A DNA stretch of 64,000 nt from Siphonodentalium dalli (GCA_032622095.1 CP136063.1:180027956-180091955), one strand, 5' to 3'; shown: positions 47,250 to 58,215, counted from the first letter of the stretch. Made by a program: numbers and translations. The notes: generated by a model not told the origin, from the sequence alone.

Positions 47250-47435
47250 ATGCACCTATTGAGAAAAAAATAAAATAAAATAATAACCATATTAAATAAA
47301 TAAAGGAAATAAAATATTTACCGGTATATATATAATGTTAATACCATCAGGTACATGCTTATTTGGTTTTACTGGATATATTCTCCAAACGAAAAACTGT
47401 GTATTGTTCTGCCACCATACTAGAACTGCTATAGG
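47250..47435 (+). repeat. Direct repeat flanking the Penelope region, left copy
   Basis: 'tattctccaaacgaaaaact' then 'gtgtattgttctgccaccat' and 'actagaactgctata' match 50872-50925 with few changes. Upstream A/T-rich 'aaataaaggaaataaaat' also matches 50795-50815. It could be a pseudo-LTR of the kind Penelope elements make, or an unrelated duplication. Confidence 0.6.
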
Positions 47436-47445
47436 GCAATTCCAC

Positions 47446-47828
47446 GTGACTGACATTACATTCAAAGAACTTTTTCAAGATTCAATGTGATGATACGAGC
47501 AACAGAAATAACTATAAAATCTTACTTCAATGTGTGATTCTGGTTTGTGCCAGGGTGCACCCAAAATAGGTGCATTATTCTGAATTTAGTCAAGCGATGA
47601 TAACATGGCATCATTCAATGTTAGCGTGACTGACACTACATGAAAATATCAAGGCAATGTTCCAACTTGTTTTCAAATTAAATTTGTCTTAAATTTAAAG
47701 AAACTCACTTGATTCTCTTTGTTAATTTTTCATGGTAGATATTTCAAGATCATGTAAAAGCAAAATTTGAGCTTGGAACCAAAATGAAATATTTTTTGTT
47801 GACCAAAGTATGCATGACTGACATTACA
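47446..47828. repeat. Spaced motif RTGACTGACATTACA, three copies
   Basis: The motif starts at 47446 (gtgactgacattacat), 47626 (gtgactgacactacat) and 47814 (atgactgacattacac). Spacings are 180 and 188 bp, and the DNA between copies is not repeated. The spacing nearly equals that of the GTGACGGAATCACC series at 18 kb, and both start CGTGAC in most copies. Confidence 0.65.
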
Positions 47829-48256
47829 CTAATTTCGTTTAGTCAATATGCAAGATTAAATTTTGTTCCACATATTTCTTTCTGCGTCATGGATTTGCCC
47901 TATACATGTATGTGTCTTAAGACCATTATTCGAGTCAATTGCATGGTGGCCCTACTCTCAATATATTATTATATGCTTCCTTATTTTGAATTTATATGTT
48001 ACAAATGATGAGATACAAACAAATTATGTATTTATAGATGTATTGTATGGGTGAGTAGCAGCAGGCACAAAATCCTCAACCCGGTTAAGGTACATGTACA
48101 GGTAGTAAATTTGACAACATGAATGTAGCATGTATCCAGCACAATCAAATCTGTGTCTACTTGAATGACGGATGGCACAACTTTAGAAAGTAGAAATATT
48201 AGCATTGCATAATTGGTATGCACATATTAAATAAAAAAAAAAAATTAAATAGATAA

Positions 48257-49975
48257 AACCAGGACGTTTTAAAGAAAAAACATGTTCAGTATCTAATTGC
48301 AAAACCTGAATCCAATAATAGGACATTTTATTTGCTACCTAAAATACACAAACCTTTGAGCTGTTGGACTAATCCATACACACCACCCGGTCGCCCCATC
48401 ATCAGCGACGTGGCTTCGGAGTCGTACCACATTTCGGAGTTTATTGATTTCTATTTGAAACCAATTGCTACCCGCCATCCGAGCTATCTAAAAGACACGG
48501 AGGACTTCCTCATTAAATTGTCGAAAATTGAAGTTCCATCTTCTGCTTACCTAATTAGTCTCGACGTGGAATCTATGTATACAAATATTGGAATCGATGC
48601 CGGATTAAAGTCAATTAAGAATGCATTTGATTTCCACCATGATCCTCATAGACCTGGAGATGAACTACTTCAATTATTAGAACTTTCTCTTAAAGGGAAT
48701 GACTTTGAATTTAATGGACGATATTATTTACAGGTCTCCGGCTGCAGTATGGGCAAGAAGTTTAGTCCTAATTTTGCCTCAATTTTTGTTGCAGAGTGGG
48801 AGAAAGGCGCCCTGGCCAAATCTGATAAACAACCATTAGCCTATTATAGATTCTTGGACGACATATTTATCATTTGGACTCATGGTCTGGATGAGTTTAG
48901 GGTGTTCTTGGACATCTTGAACAGTCATGACGAATCAATCAAACTCAAAGAATCAATATCGCAAACCAGCATTGATTTCCTTGATTTAACAATATTTAAG
49001 GGCCCACAATTTACATCATGCAACATTTTAGATACAAAACTTTTTACGAAACCAACGGATTCTCACCAGCTACTTCATCGTAAATCTTTCCATCCGCCAA
49101 AACTTTTCAATGGATTGATTAAATCTCAAATCATTCGATATCACCGGAACTGCACGAACAGAAGCGACCTAAATCAAGCTTGTTCAGTGCTTTTCCAGGC
49201 TTTACGACCGCGCGGCTACTCTAGTAGATTACTGCGCCAAGTAAAGTCCGAAACTCTCAGAGAATTGAACTCGTCACGCCATGACCCAACATCGACTGAA
49301 CCAACAAGGATACGGCACAACCGGCCGGTGTTGGGTAATGGTTCAGCCTCATTTTGTCACAAAAAACGATGTTACATCAATACAATAGGATATATCAATA
49401 CTAGTAACACTTTCACCAGCGAACAAACACGCATATCGTATCAAATGCATAGCGAACTTAATTGTGATTCTAAAAATGTAATTTACTTAATCACATGCAA
49501 AAGATGCCGTATACAATATGTTGGACAAACAAAAACCTCTCTCAAAGTTAGAATGTCTAATCATCTTTCCAGTGTTCGCAAAAAACTCGACATGCAAATT
49601 TCCGATCATTTCAACTCATCTAATCATGACATTAAATCCCATTTCAGCTTTCAGCCAATAGAACAGACACCAATTCTAGCCGACGAAGACCAAACCGATT
49701 CAATACGCCTAGAACGCGAAAATCATTGGATGGGCGTACTTAAAACATATCTTCCGTTCGGACTTAACATTGACTACAAAGGTGTTTCTCGAAATTTCTT
49801 GTGCTTTCCTCTGATCTACAATCGTAGAAATGTTGAAATCGCAAACATTTTCAGAAAAAACTTTGCATTATTAAACACTAAATTGACCGAGCCTCTCGAC
49901 AAACGGGTTATTATTGCCTACAAGAAAAATCCCAGTTTGAGAGATATGCTCGTTCGATCTAGACTCAGACCTTGA
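48257..49975 (+). CDS. Penelope-type reverse transcriptase with C-terminal GIY-YIG endonuclease (5'-partial)
   Basis: This is the polyprotein of a Penelope-like retroelement, which copies its RNA at a nick made by its own endonuclease. Residues here are counted from the Leu (TTG) codon at 48332. The RT part shows LPKIHK (2-7), SLDVESMYTNI (77-87, catalytic D78), SGCSMG (136-141) and FLDD (174-177, catalytic aspartates 176-177). After a linker rich in S, T and R come C378, C389 and C392, then the GIY-YIG core VIYLIT...YVGQTKTSLKVRMSNH (383-410, with R407). ENHW (463-466) and PFGLN (475-479) close the domain. About 570 codons are open without stops, whereas family members usually have about 800, so the N-terminal RT portion is missing. 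It could not encode a complete enzyme, although the preserved part looks recently active. An initiating ATG is not evident. Confidence 0.9.
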   Translation, partial: NQDVLKKKHVQYLIAKPESNNRTFYLLPKIHKPLSCWTNPYTPPGRPIISDVASESYHISEFIDFYLKPIATRHPSYLKDTEDFLIKLSKIEVPSSAYLISLDVESMYTNIGIDAGLKSIKNAFDFHHDPHRPGDELLQLLELSLKGNDFEFNGRYYLQVSGCSMGKKFSPNFASIFVAEWEKGALAKSDKQPLAYYRFLDDIFIIWTHGLDEFRVFLDILNSHDESIKLKESISQTSIDFLDLTIFKGPQFTSCNILDTKLFTKPTDSHQLLHRKSFHPPKLFNGLIKSQIIRYHRNCTNRSDLNQACSVLFQALRPRGYSSRLLRQVKSETLRELNSSRHDPTSTEPTRIRHNRPVLGNGSASFCHKKRCYINTIGYINTSNTFTSEQTRISYQMHSELNCDSKNVIYLITCKRCRIQYVGQTKTSLKVRMSNHLSSVRKKLDMQISDHFNSSNHDIKSHFSFQPIEQTPILADEDQTDSIRLERENHWMGVLKTYLPFGLNIDYKGVSRNFLCFPLIYNRRNVEIANIFRKNFALLNTKLTEPLDKRVIIAYKKNPSLRDMLVRSRLRP

Positions 49976-50050
49976 TTAACACGCAGTTCAATTAGCTTTT
50001 AGCTTATGTCAACACCATTATCCTTAGTTTGTGCTCAACACAATATTTTA

Positions 50051-50225
50051 TGTCAATTTCCGACACAACCCAAACAAATTTAGCTAGTTCCATCTTTGAA
50101 TGACAACAATGCTCAACAAATTATTCAATGTCAATTTCCGACACAACCTAACAAAATTTATGTCAATTTCTGACACAACCTAACAAAATTTATGTCAATT
50201 TCCGACACAACCTAAAAAATTTTAG
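50051..50225 (+). repeat. 32-bp tandem repeat in the Penelope 3' region
   Basis: 'tgtcaatttccgacacaacc' starts at 50051, 50129, 50161 and 50193. The last three are exactly 32 bp apart. A longer outer repeat 'tttagctagttccat' occurs at about 50081 and 50221, so a block of about 140 bp may also be duplicated. Confidence 0.85.
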
Positions 50226-50322
50226 CTAGTTCCATAGAAATAATTACATAAGAAATCGGATTCCGACCTGTGCCCGCGCTCTCCACACTTTCAAAATATA
50301 TATATATATATAAATAAGGCCG

Positions 50323-50760
50323 TGGCTAAAGAACGGTATACCGCTCTTTAGTACCAAACGCTAAAGAGCGGTATACCGCGCTTTAGCTATATGGGCCTGA
50401 TATGCTAATTAACGGTATACCGCTCTTTAGCGTTTGGTGCTAAAGAACGGTATACTGCTCTTTAGTGACAAACGCTAAAGAGCGGTATACCGCGCTTTAG
50501 CTATATGGGCCTGATACGCCAATGAACGGTATACCACTCTTTAGCGTTTGGTGCTAAAGAACGGCATACTGCTCTTTAGCCCTCGGTGCTAAAGAGCGGT
50601 CCAGGTTGGATGAGCGGCACGTGCGTTGCCAAGATATTTTGCGCATTGCGTCAACACATAACGTTATAATCCGTACCGCTCTTTAGCACTCAACACTAAA
50701 GAGCGGTATACCGTGCTTTAGCCCTCAGTACTAAAGAGCGGTATACCGTTCTTTAGCCAC
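50323..50760. repeat. Palindrome array CGGTATACCG / CTAAAGAG
   Basis: About nine copies of a ~27-bp palindrome of the form CTAAAGAGCGGTATACCG followed by CTCTTTAG. They are joined by short linkers: 'taccaaacg', 'cctcggtg', or the longer 'ctatatgggcctgatatgc' (twice). A unique stretch of about 85 bp at 50600-50680 ('ccaggttggatgagcggcac' onward) separates a long left arm from a short right arm. This is the same layout as the arrays at 17.1 and 25.4 kb, with different sequence. No ORF is present. Confidence 0.85.
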
Positions 50761-50761
50761 T

Positions 50762-50930
50762 TCGTATAAATAAATAAAATTAATAATAATTAACAAATAA
50801 AAGAAATAAAATAAATAAATAACAAATTCGATAGCATACAAGTACAGTATGCTGATTTGGTTCTACTGGATACATTCTCCAAACAGAAAACTGTGTATTG
50901 TTCTGCCGCCATTCTAGAACTGCTACATGT
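50762..50930 (+). repeat. Direct repeat flanking the Penelope region, right copy
   Basis: Matches 47250-47435 ('tacattctccaaacagaaaa' then 'ctgtgtattgttctgccgcc'). The 66-codon ORF here (50857-51057) is incidental. Confidence 0.6.
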
Positions 50931-50934
50931 GTTT

Positions 50935-52495
50935 AAGACCGTAATAAGGTGGCTGGGGGCAGAAACCGCAACATATTTCGGTGCAAATAAGATTATGGCT
51001 CATGGGAAAAGATTTAAAAACAAAAAACAAAAAAACATAAAACATTGGAGTAATTAATCGAAACCTAAATTAGTATCATAAAGGATACCGGTACAGCTCA
51101 ACCATTATACACGTGGATGAAGTTTAAAACACCTGAGCAAGCGTAAATAATTCCCAGCCACCAGTGTAAGGGATAGATCATGGTTATTGCATTGCCACCG
51201 GGGAGGTGGAAATGAAATAACTATGATTTTTTTGTTTTTACACCCAAGTAAATTTTCGACACAGTGAAGTGGTACCTGTTAGTGTGACTGAGGCCTGAAT
51301 ACATTTACCAAGTATACACATGCCTGTCCACCTACTCACCTACATGTATCTACTGATATATAATTTCAATGCAAAAATACCTACATGTAAGTATTATTAT
51401 ATATACTAAATTACTTCAACATGCAAGTTGACAACCTCACTTCCCCAGTCCCAGATATATGCACTGCACAGTCTATGATATAAAATACACTAGTACTTTT
51501 TCTTTTAGTTTGTACTTTTTACCACAAATGATAAGTAATTAGTTTAAGTAGGAGTCTGAGCAAAGGAATAGCACATGATTTATTAATTTCCAAGATTTTT
51601 TGCTTTTATATTAATTTAATATCATATTTGCTTCAAGAAACCAAAGCTCCACAAATGACACAGCCGAGCAATAATATATTATCAGTGTACTTCAGAAATT
51701 GTATCTAATTACTATTGCAACGCACATATCACTCAAAACTTGTCTGGCAAAGCCATTGAGCGAAACAGTAAATTAGCATGACCTAATTACATTGTCCTCA
51801 AAAATCAACATCATCTGATCATGTGAAAACTCTGCCGTTGTTTTTAAAAATTCTGTACCATTTCAAACAAACGACTAATTAAAACAGGACAAACACATGT
51901 TACAAATAATAAAACCACCAGTACCTGTCAATATATGTTATGCATGCAAAGCGCAAACTAATTACACACATTTCCAGGTTTTTGTTGCAAGCAATCCGAA
52001 AAAGCATGTTGCCGAAGAGAAAGCAAACTACGTCACGCCTGAATGATATGAATACAGAATATTGAAGAAATGTATGACAACCCGTAGAGACAACAATTAC
52101 ATATATCGAACATCTTTTGGGAACCGCGGTCCACTTAATTTGATTTAAATGCGGAAAAATATAAACTACGCTCATATGAACCTTATTACTCTTTATATTC
52201 CTGCACTGCTAAGATAATACATGTATGTATAACTAGACCATATAGGCCTACTGGCTACGGGCCCAAATGAACGTACGCGTAGATCTCAAGCAAGGTCGCC
52301 CATATGCACAATCGTAAGAATACATGTAATATGCGCAATAAAGATAAACTGATATTTACCTCACGATATTTCACGATATCATAACTAAATTGTGTCATTA
52401 CAACCATATACCCAGGTATAAACCTTACTAGGTCCGGATCTGAGCGAGACTTATTAAATCTTAATGGCAACAAATTAAATAGTGACTATATAATG
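50935..52495. other. AT-rich DNA, no supported feature
   Basis: Short ORFs only (51900-52175, 52255-52473, minus strand) with no recognisable motifs. Confidence 0.4.
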
Positions 52496-52897
52496 CGATT
52501 AAAATTCATTTTCACTCAGAAACTTAAGGTCCGGACCGTACATCCTGTCTATCATCCCCGTCCCAAACAAAAACAAAGGCACACGTCAGTCGAAAAATGA
52601 TGGAACCTCACCGCAATCGCACCATCCTGCACCATAACTATCACCACACACTTGTTATTTTCATTTACATATATGTTTGTGTAGTTATAACTGTTCATGT
52701 TGTTTCCATGTTTTGTACATATCAGAGGTTCCAAAACCTATTCACACATACAGCTCCGATACACTGTCTGTCTCACAACTGTGCAAAGTCTAAGTGTCAG
52801 GTGCCAACGTTGAAATTGACAAACACAATGTCCCCTTCTCCAGTCACGAAGCCCATTTGCTGCTCATTACTCATTTAGAATCACCGACTAAAATATA

Positions 52898-54433
52898 ATG
52901 ACCTGTTCGATACAGCAGTATAGAGCAGCAATTGGACTTTTTGACTCGAAGAAGAAGACACCCAAGATCCTTGTGGCTAACGGCGAAACTTTGAAATATA
53001 GTTTCCGGACACAAAATTTTAAATTATTATTCATTTCAATCTTTCTCATCTTGATACTATCAGGTGACATTGAGATTAACCCCGGACCTGCCATGCATCA
53101 AATCAATCACACAATTTCAATTTTCCAGTATAATAGCAGAAGTATTCGAAATAAACTAGAAAAAATTGTTCATATGATCAATGATTTCGATGTTCTGTGT
53201 TTCAGCGAAACTCACCTGGACCCATCTTTCTCTTCAGAAAAAATAAAAATTCCTGGTTACCAAGATCCTGTTCGGCAGGATCGCGACTCTCGCGGTGGAG
53301 GAATATGTGTAATGTTCGCGACACACATCATATATAGGCGTAGATATGAACTAGAATTTGACTCATCAATATTATGGTTTGAAATATTCTCTAAGAAAAG
53401 TCATATCCTACTGGGAATGTCATATAGATCAGACCAGTACTGTGATCCAAACTATTGGGTGTACTTAGAATCATCGATATCAGACGCACTTGATATAACC
53501 GAAAATATTATTATCACGGGTGACTACAATTCCAACCTTCTAGACAATTCATCGAAGTTGAAGGAAATAATAGACCGATATAGCATCAAAAACGTTATAA
53601 CTTCCCCTACAAGAGTGGCAAAATCATCGAGTACATTATTAGACCCAATTATTATCGGCAATTCCCTTCGTGTACTAGAAGCTGAAGTAATAAACCCGGG
53701 AGTCTCTGACCACTTAGGTGTATATGTGTCACTAGCTTATGATTATTCACAAGTAACTTCGTTCCAGAGAGTAGTATGGAACTACTCCAGAGAAAATTTT
53801 GAAAGAGCCAACGAAATACTCGGTAACACAAACTGGGATGATCTCCTTAAGTGCCTCGACACCGATTCAGCTACCATACTTTTCCAAAATAAATTTATGT
53901 CAGTAATGAACGATACAATTCCCCAATCCACTGTTACGGTTCGGCCCAAGGATAAAATCTGGTTTAACTCAGAAATCCGAAGAGAAATTCGCAAACGCGA
54001 AAGGCTACGTACCAAAGCCATAAAAAATAATAATCCCAACACATGGCACAAATATAAGCAATCTCGAAATAAAGTAAATAACATGAAAAAGTTAGCGAAA
54101 TCGAAATTTGATGAAAAATTGGAAGACCGCATGAAAGAATCATCATCTCCCCGCGAATTCTGGCAACTAATGAATTACCTACTATGTAAAAAGAAAACAA
54201 CGAATGTTCCACCCCTATACTGCTCGAATGCCCATATAAATACCATAAACGTAAATGGAACCGTGTACGCGACTGATGAACTTGACAAGGCTAACATATT
54301 AAACCAGAGCTTCATTTCTAACTCATCAATAAACGACTCAAACCACAGTTTACCTGTGTTCAATTCTCGTTGTAACAACACGATGGAGGACTTTGAGTTC
54401 ACCGAAGATGAAATAATTTTGGCAATTAAATAA
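52898..54433 (+). CDS. LINE ORF2 N-terminal part: endonuclease domain, ends at premature stop
   Basis: This part of the ORF nicks target DNA to prime reverse transcription. Residues 41-55 are a hydrophobic stretch, followed by SGDIEINPGP (55-64), a signature placed just before the endonuclease in CR1/L2-like elements. Endonuclease motifs follow in order: QYNSRSI (78-83, metal-binding N79), SETHLD (103-108, E104), ITGDYN (206-211), LLDPII (247-252) and SDHLG (270-274). Residues 300-480 are a linker with a basic segment (RREIRKRERLRTKAIK). The frame closes with TAA directly before LKLNKAHGYDGISAK, the first RT motif, in the same frame. The stop is therefore an inactivating substitution and not a natural end. 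The start at the ATG at 52898 is the first in frame. Confidence 0.9.
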   Translation: MTCSIQQYRAAIGLFDSKKKTPKILVANGETLKYSFRTQNFKLLFISIFLILILSGDIEINPGPAMHQINHTISIFQYNSRSIRNKLEKIVHMINDFDVLCFSETHLDPSFSSEKIKIPGYQDPVRQDRDSRGGGICVMFATHIIYRRRYELEFDSSILWFEIFSKKSHILLGMSYRSDQYCDPNYWVYLESSISDALDITENIIITGDYNSNLLDNSSKLKEIIDRYSIKNVITSPTRVAKSSSTLLDPIIIGNSLRVLEAEVINPGVSDHLGVYVSLAYDYSQVTSFQRVVWNYSRENFERANEILGNTNWDDLLKCLDTDSATILFQNKFMSVMNDTIPQSTVTVRPKDKIWFNSEIRREIRKRERLRTKAIKNNNPNTWHKYKQSRNKVNNMKKLAKSKFDEKLEDRMKESSSPREFWQLMNYLLCKKKTTNVPPLYCSNAHINTINVNGTVYATDELDKANILNQSFISNSSINDSNHSLPVFNSRCNNTMEDFEFTEDEIILAIK

Positions 54434-54730
54434 CTTAAATTAAACAAAGCCCATGGCTACGATGGAATTAGTGCAAAAATGCTCCTAGCTACCGCAGAAT
54501 TAATTGCTCGTCCATTAGTTTTAATCTTCAGAAAATCTCTTGATAGCATGACATTTCCATCTGTATGGAAAAAGGCTAATGTTGTCCCCATCTTTAAAAA
54601 AGACGACCCCGCTGATAGCAAGAACTATCGTCCTATTTCCCTTCTACCCTGCTTGGGAAAAATATTTGAGAAAGTTGTATTAAAACAGATCAGGGATTTC
54701 TTTAAAAAAAACTACTATTCTTACGTCAAT
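54434..54730 (+). pseudogene. LINE RT fragment 1 (fingers), between stop and frameshift
   Basis: Continues in the same frame as the endonuclease part. LNKAHGYDGISAKML and later VPIFKKDDPADSKNYRPIS then LLPCLGKIFEKV are the standard first RT blocks. The useful frame ends at the run of eight A residues at 54704-54711. After the run the RT sequence continues in the neighbouring frame, so one base was gained or lost there. Confidence 0.9.
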
Positions 54731-55020
54731 CGGGTTTCATGCCAGGGCAAAGCACTTCTCATCAACTCATAGATCTATACAATCACCTGTGTAAATCTCT
54801 CGACAATGGACTGTATACATGTTCTATTTTTTGTGATATATCAAAGGCATTCGAGAGAGTTTGGCACAGGGGACTAATACATAAACATTCAAGTTATGGA
54901 GTTCGTGGTAAATCTTTGAAATGGCTAGGAGACTATTTAAATAACCGACAGCAGCGCGTATTAGTTAACAACAGCTTTTCTAGCTATGAGATCATCCCAG
55001 CGGGCGTGCCACAAGACTAG
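54705..55020 (+). pseudogene. LINE RT fragment 2 (palm part A), between frameshift and stop
   Basis: Starts with QSGFMPGQSTSHQL and includes SIFCDISKAFERVWH, whose D is the first catalytic aspartate, and NNRQQRVLVNN. It ends IPAGVPQD then TAG. Other LINEs read GVPQGSILGP at this point, so both the residue before the stop and the stop codon itself are altered bases. Confidence 0.9.
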
Positions 55021-56259
55021 ATCCTAGGCCCTTTTCTATTTTTGGTTTACATCAATGATTTAGCAGACAACATCTGTTCTGTTACGAGAATGTACGCTGA
55101 CGACACTTGCATTACTAACGAGCACCACGACCTAAATGAATTGGCGCAAACCATGAACAAGGATCTTGAAAACATATCAAGATGGTCAAACAATTGGCTA
55201 GTCAATTTTAATCCCTCAAAAACGATGGGCATGTCGTACTCTTTGACTGGCACATCCGGCGATACTCCTAATTTAACCTTTAATAATGATACTATATCCT
55301 TTGTTGGGACACATAAATACATCGGTCTTGAACTCCAATCAAATATGTCATGGAACAATCATATCAATGCAACTATTAAAAGAATAGCCTCGCGTTTATC
55401 ACAACTAAGAAGATTTAAATACCAGCTCGATAGGAAGACCCTAGAAAACATATATAAAACGTACATTTTACCATTATACGATTATGCCGATGTAGTATGG
55501 GCAAATGCATCTAAATATCAAATGGATAAACTTGAACGGTTACACATTGATGCAGCCAGAATAGTCAGTGGACTCACACGATCAGTCTCTGATAAAAACA
55601 CAATGAAAAAAGTAGGCTGGCCCCCACTGAGGAGGAGGCGTGAATTACACAAATTACAAACTATGTACAACATTATCAATCGGAATGCCCCTATTTATCT
55701 CACAAACATATTACCACTCAGAATAGCTGACATATCAGAGTATGAATTCAGATATCCCGAAAATCTTTACACATATTTCAGTAACACTGAGAATTGCAAA
55801 AAGTCATTTTTCCCTTCAACCATAAAAGCGTGGAATGACATGCCGTCCGTAATAACAGATGCCCCCACAATTTCAGATTTCAAAACGTATCTTAGAATAA
55901 TTGACCCCGTCACTAGACCCCCGAGGTATTTTTACACGGGACGCAGGCAATGTAACGTACTTCACGCAAAATTACGGAACTATTGCAGTGATCTAAAGTC
56001 TGATAAATTCCAAAACTACATATCTGACAGCCCACGTTGCGCATGCGGCAACCAATGCGAAGATGCATATCATTACCTTTTCATGTGTTCCCTGTACCAA
56101 TCAGAACGAATAGAAATGTATCATTCGCTACACAGAGAAGGACTCAAATTAACACATATGAATGATTTACTTTCTGGCATCCAAAACATAGATATAAAAC
56201 AAAATGTGAAATTGTTCAAAATAGTACAACATTTTATTACGGAAACTAAACGTCTCTGA
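55021..56259 (+). pseudogene. LINE RT fragment 3 (YADD, thumb, C-terminal zinc-knuckle-like region)
   Basis: Same frame as fragment 2. It opens ILGPFLFLVYINDL, then MYADDTC with the catalytic aspartate pair, NWLVNFNPSKT and HKYIGLELQSNMSW. The C-terminal region has CACGNQCEDAYHYLFMC, a Cys/His pattern common at the end of such ORFs. About 410 codons are open to the natural stop at 56257-56259. This part alone could not prime transposition. Confidence 0.9.
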
Positions 56260-56589
56260 CAAATGATATTAACTTAATTAATAAGTAGGACATAAATATG
56301 TTTATTGTTGTTTATTGCTTTTTTCGACCTGGTAAATAAACACAATCGACGTTGGCACCCCCACCACCTTACATCATCCTTTCCTAACGATCCGCAAGAT
56401 CATCCTTCACCAGTCACCATTCTCTCACATTCCACACAGCTGTAAATAAGTTACTTATTGTGCCACTTTGTCAATTATGTAATTTTGTAACAATGTATAC
56501 TGGAGAGGGGCTCATTAAGTTATGTAATTTGTGCCCCAATCCACTTTGTATTATTACAAATAAAATATGTTTAAAGTAAAAAGTATGTA

Positions 56590-57085
56590 ACCACTCTGTT
56601 GCAGTCTACAAATATCTCCATTGAACCCCATATTTTTTACATAGTGATAGTCGTCCTTGGACACATATTTTTCCTACTTTTTCTTCCTTTTCTGGTAAAT
56701 GTTAACATTTCACATAAATGAGACAAAATATCTTCATTTTGTATGCACCCGTTTTTGAAAAACTGGACGTTATTGGTCTGCCCATCCGTTTGGCTTCCAG
56801 ATGATAACTTTAGATAGTCTCAACTGAATGGAATTAAATTTGGTATGTGGGTTTACTAGTTCAAAATACAGGTCAAGCTTGAATTTGGGTTCCGCTTGCC
56901 AGTTTTCACCACAGATATGGCCCCTTTTGTTCAAATTTGCATTCAATTTTCGTTTCCAGATGGTAACTTTAGCACGTCTGAACTGAATGGAATGAAATTT
57001 GGTGTGAGTTTACTTATCCCAAAATATAGGTCAAGTTCGAATTTGGGATTATCACAGGTGTATTTTGTCACGCCCTAACAATGCT
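56590..57085. repeat. Two units of the 'ggaaccaaa...caggtcaagttcgaat' family
   Basis: 'tccagatgataactttagat' and 'aatacaggtcaagcttgaat' at 56797-56885 are repeated at 56954-57044. They resemble the units at 36440-36720 and 37040-37290. The 60-codon ORF here is incidental. Confidence 0.65.
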
Positions 57086-57089
57086 CTTG

Positions 57090-58215
57090 GTACTAATCAG
57101 GAGCTAACAAAGTACTCTTAATTGTTAAATGCTTAGGCCTAATGCTTGAGGAAAAAGATACCAATTTATTCTCTAAAATGATTGATACGTATTCTATATA
57201 TAGGGATTTCGCATTATTTATCAACCTATGTTAATCCCCTAGAACATGATAAAAAAAATCTGTTTCTCTGTTTAAAGGGGATCAAGGCCTTCAAAGTGGG
57301 TTCATGCGAAATAACACAAAAGTCTGTAAAACAACATCTTTAACAAGTACATGAACAGACGATGGACATTGTTTTTATTTCATTATTAATAAATCTCAAA
57401 TAACGAGATTTCGCATGTCAAAGTCATTGCTATGTAAACACTACAGTTAATGTAACCATTACTGTTATGTAAACATAACTGTTACAGTAACAAATGTCCA
57501 ATTAGAGCAATAAGATAAAAGTTTAATCAAAACTTTATGGTAAACATTGGAAAAGATCAAAGCATTGAAAAATATTCTGAAAATAAAATTTAGACTAAAA
57601 TATTTGAAATTCCTGAACGTTTAGCAATGTTTGTTGACAAATCACCGTAACAGTTTTGTTTATATAACAATGGTTTCAACAGGCAACATTTTAATATTGG
57701 AGATCTATCAATAATGAATATAAGAACAACGTTTATCTATATTTCCGTGTTCTTAGTGGTGATGTTTGTACAGACTATTATATTTGTTGGTACATTTACC
57801 CACTGCGAGTGCCTTGGGTCCTGTTCCATGCAGGTCTATATGATGAGCAGCTAACCACTGTCATTCACCGTAGCATTGATCGCAATATTCTTTGCCTCAA
57901 TTTGAACAAAATATGTCTCTTTTCTGTTAACAGAATGTCTTTCTGGCTGTTACAAACTGCATAATATTGAGGTTTATTGTGATTTTGTGAGATATTATGT
58001 TCTATTCCTATTTTTATTTTCTAATTATTTTTTTTATATATATGATCTGAGATATTCTTCCTTTTTGTAATAGATATATATTATATATATATTGTATGTA
58101 ATCAAGATATATATATAAATTAAACTAATTACTACTTTCGATTTCGAACTCCTCTGCCAAAAACCCCACTATTATATACACTCCATGTTTCGGCTGGCAT
58201 GACTATAATCATTAG
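57090..58215. other. AT-rich DNA, no supported gene
   Basis: Includes (TA)n tracts at about 58034-58120. No ORF or repeat copy recognised. Confidence 0.4.

Larger units (their letters stand above)
48257..50310 (+). mobile_element. Penelope-like element, 5'-truncated
   Basis: The open frame continues upstream of the first listed start to a TAA at 48254-48256. That extension includes KPESNNRTFYLLPKIHK, the usual lead into the Penelope RT. The N-terminal part of the ORF expected in a full element is absent; A-rich sequence (48230-48260) replaces it, so the copy is 5'-truncated or recombined there. Downstream is a 3' region with a 32-bp tandem repeat (50051-50225), then an (AT)n tract at 50298-50312. 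The (AT)n tract is taken as the approximate right boundary. Confidence 0.85.
52500..56580 (+). mobile_element. CR1/L2-type LINE, nearly full length, inactivated
   Basis: A single element carries a 5' leader (52500-52897), an apurinic-type endonuclease plus reverse transcriptase ORF (52898-56259) and a 3' UTR. The 3' UTR ends with AATAAA near 56560 and 'gtttaaagtaaa'. The long ORF is interrupted by TAA (54431-54433), a one-base frameshift at an A8 run (54704-54711) and TAG (55018-55020). Everything else is well preserved, so the copy died recently. No ORF1 was recognised. The 93-codon frame at 52597-52878 in the leader has no motif. Confidence 0.9.

Noticed and set aside
48332-48334. TTG at 48332 as the start of the Penelope ORF
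   Set aside because: The reading frame and RT homology continue upstream (KPESNNRTFYLL), so translation would not begin here; the element is 5'-truncated.
52597-52878. 93-codon ORF upstream of the LINE ORF as a possible ORF1
   Set aside because: No zinc knuckle, RRM or coiled-coil pattern is visible, and it has an opposing ORF of similar length. It is more likely leader sequence.
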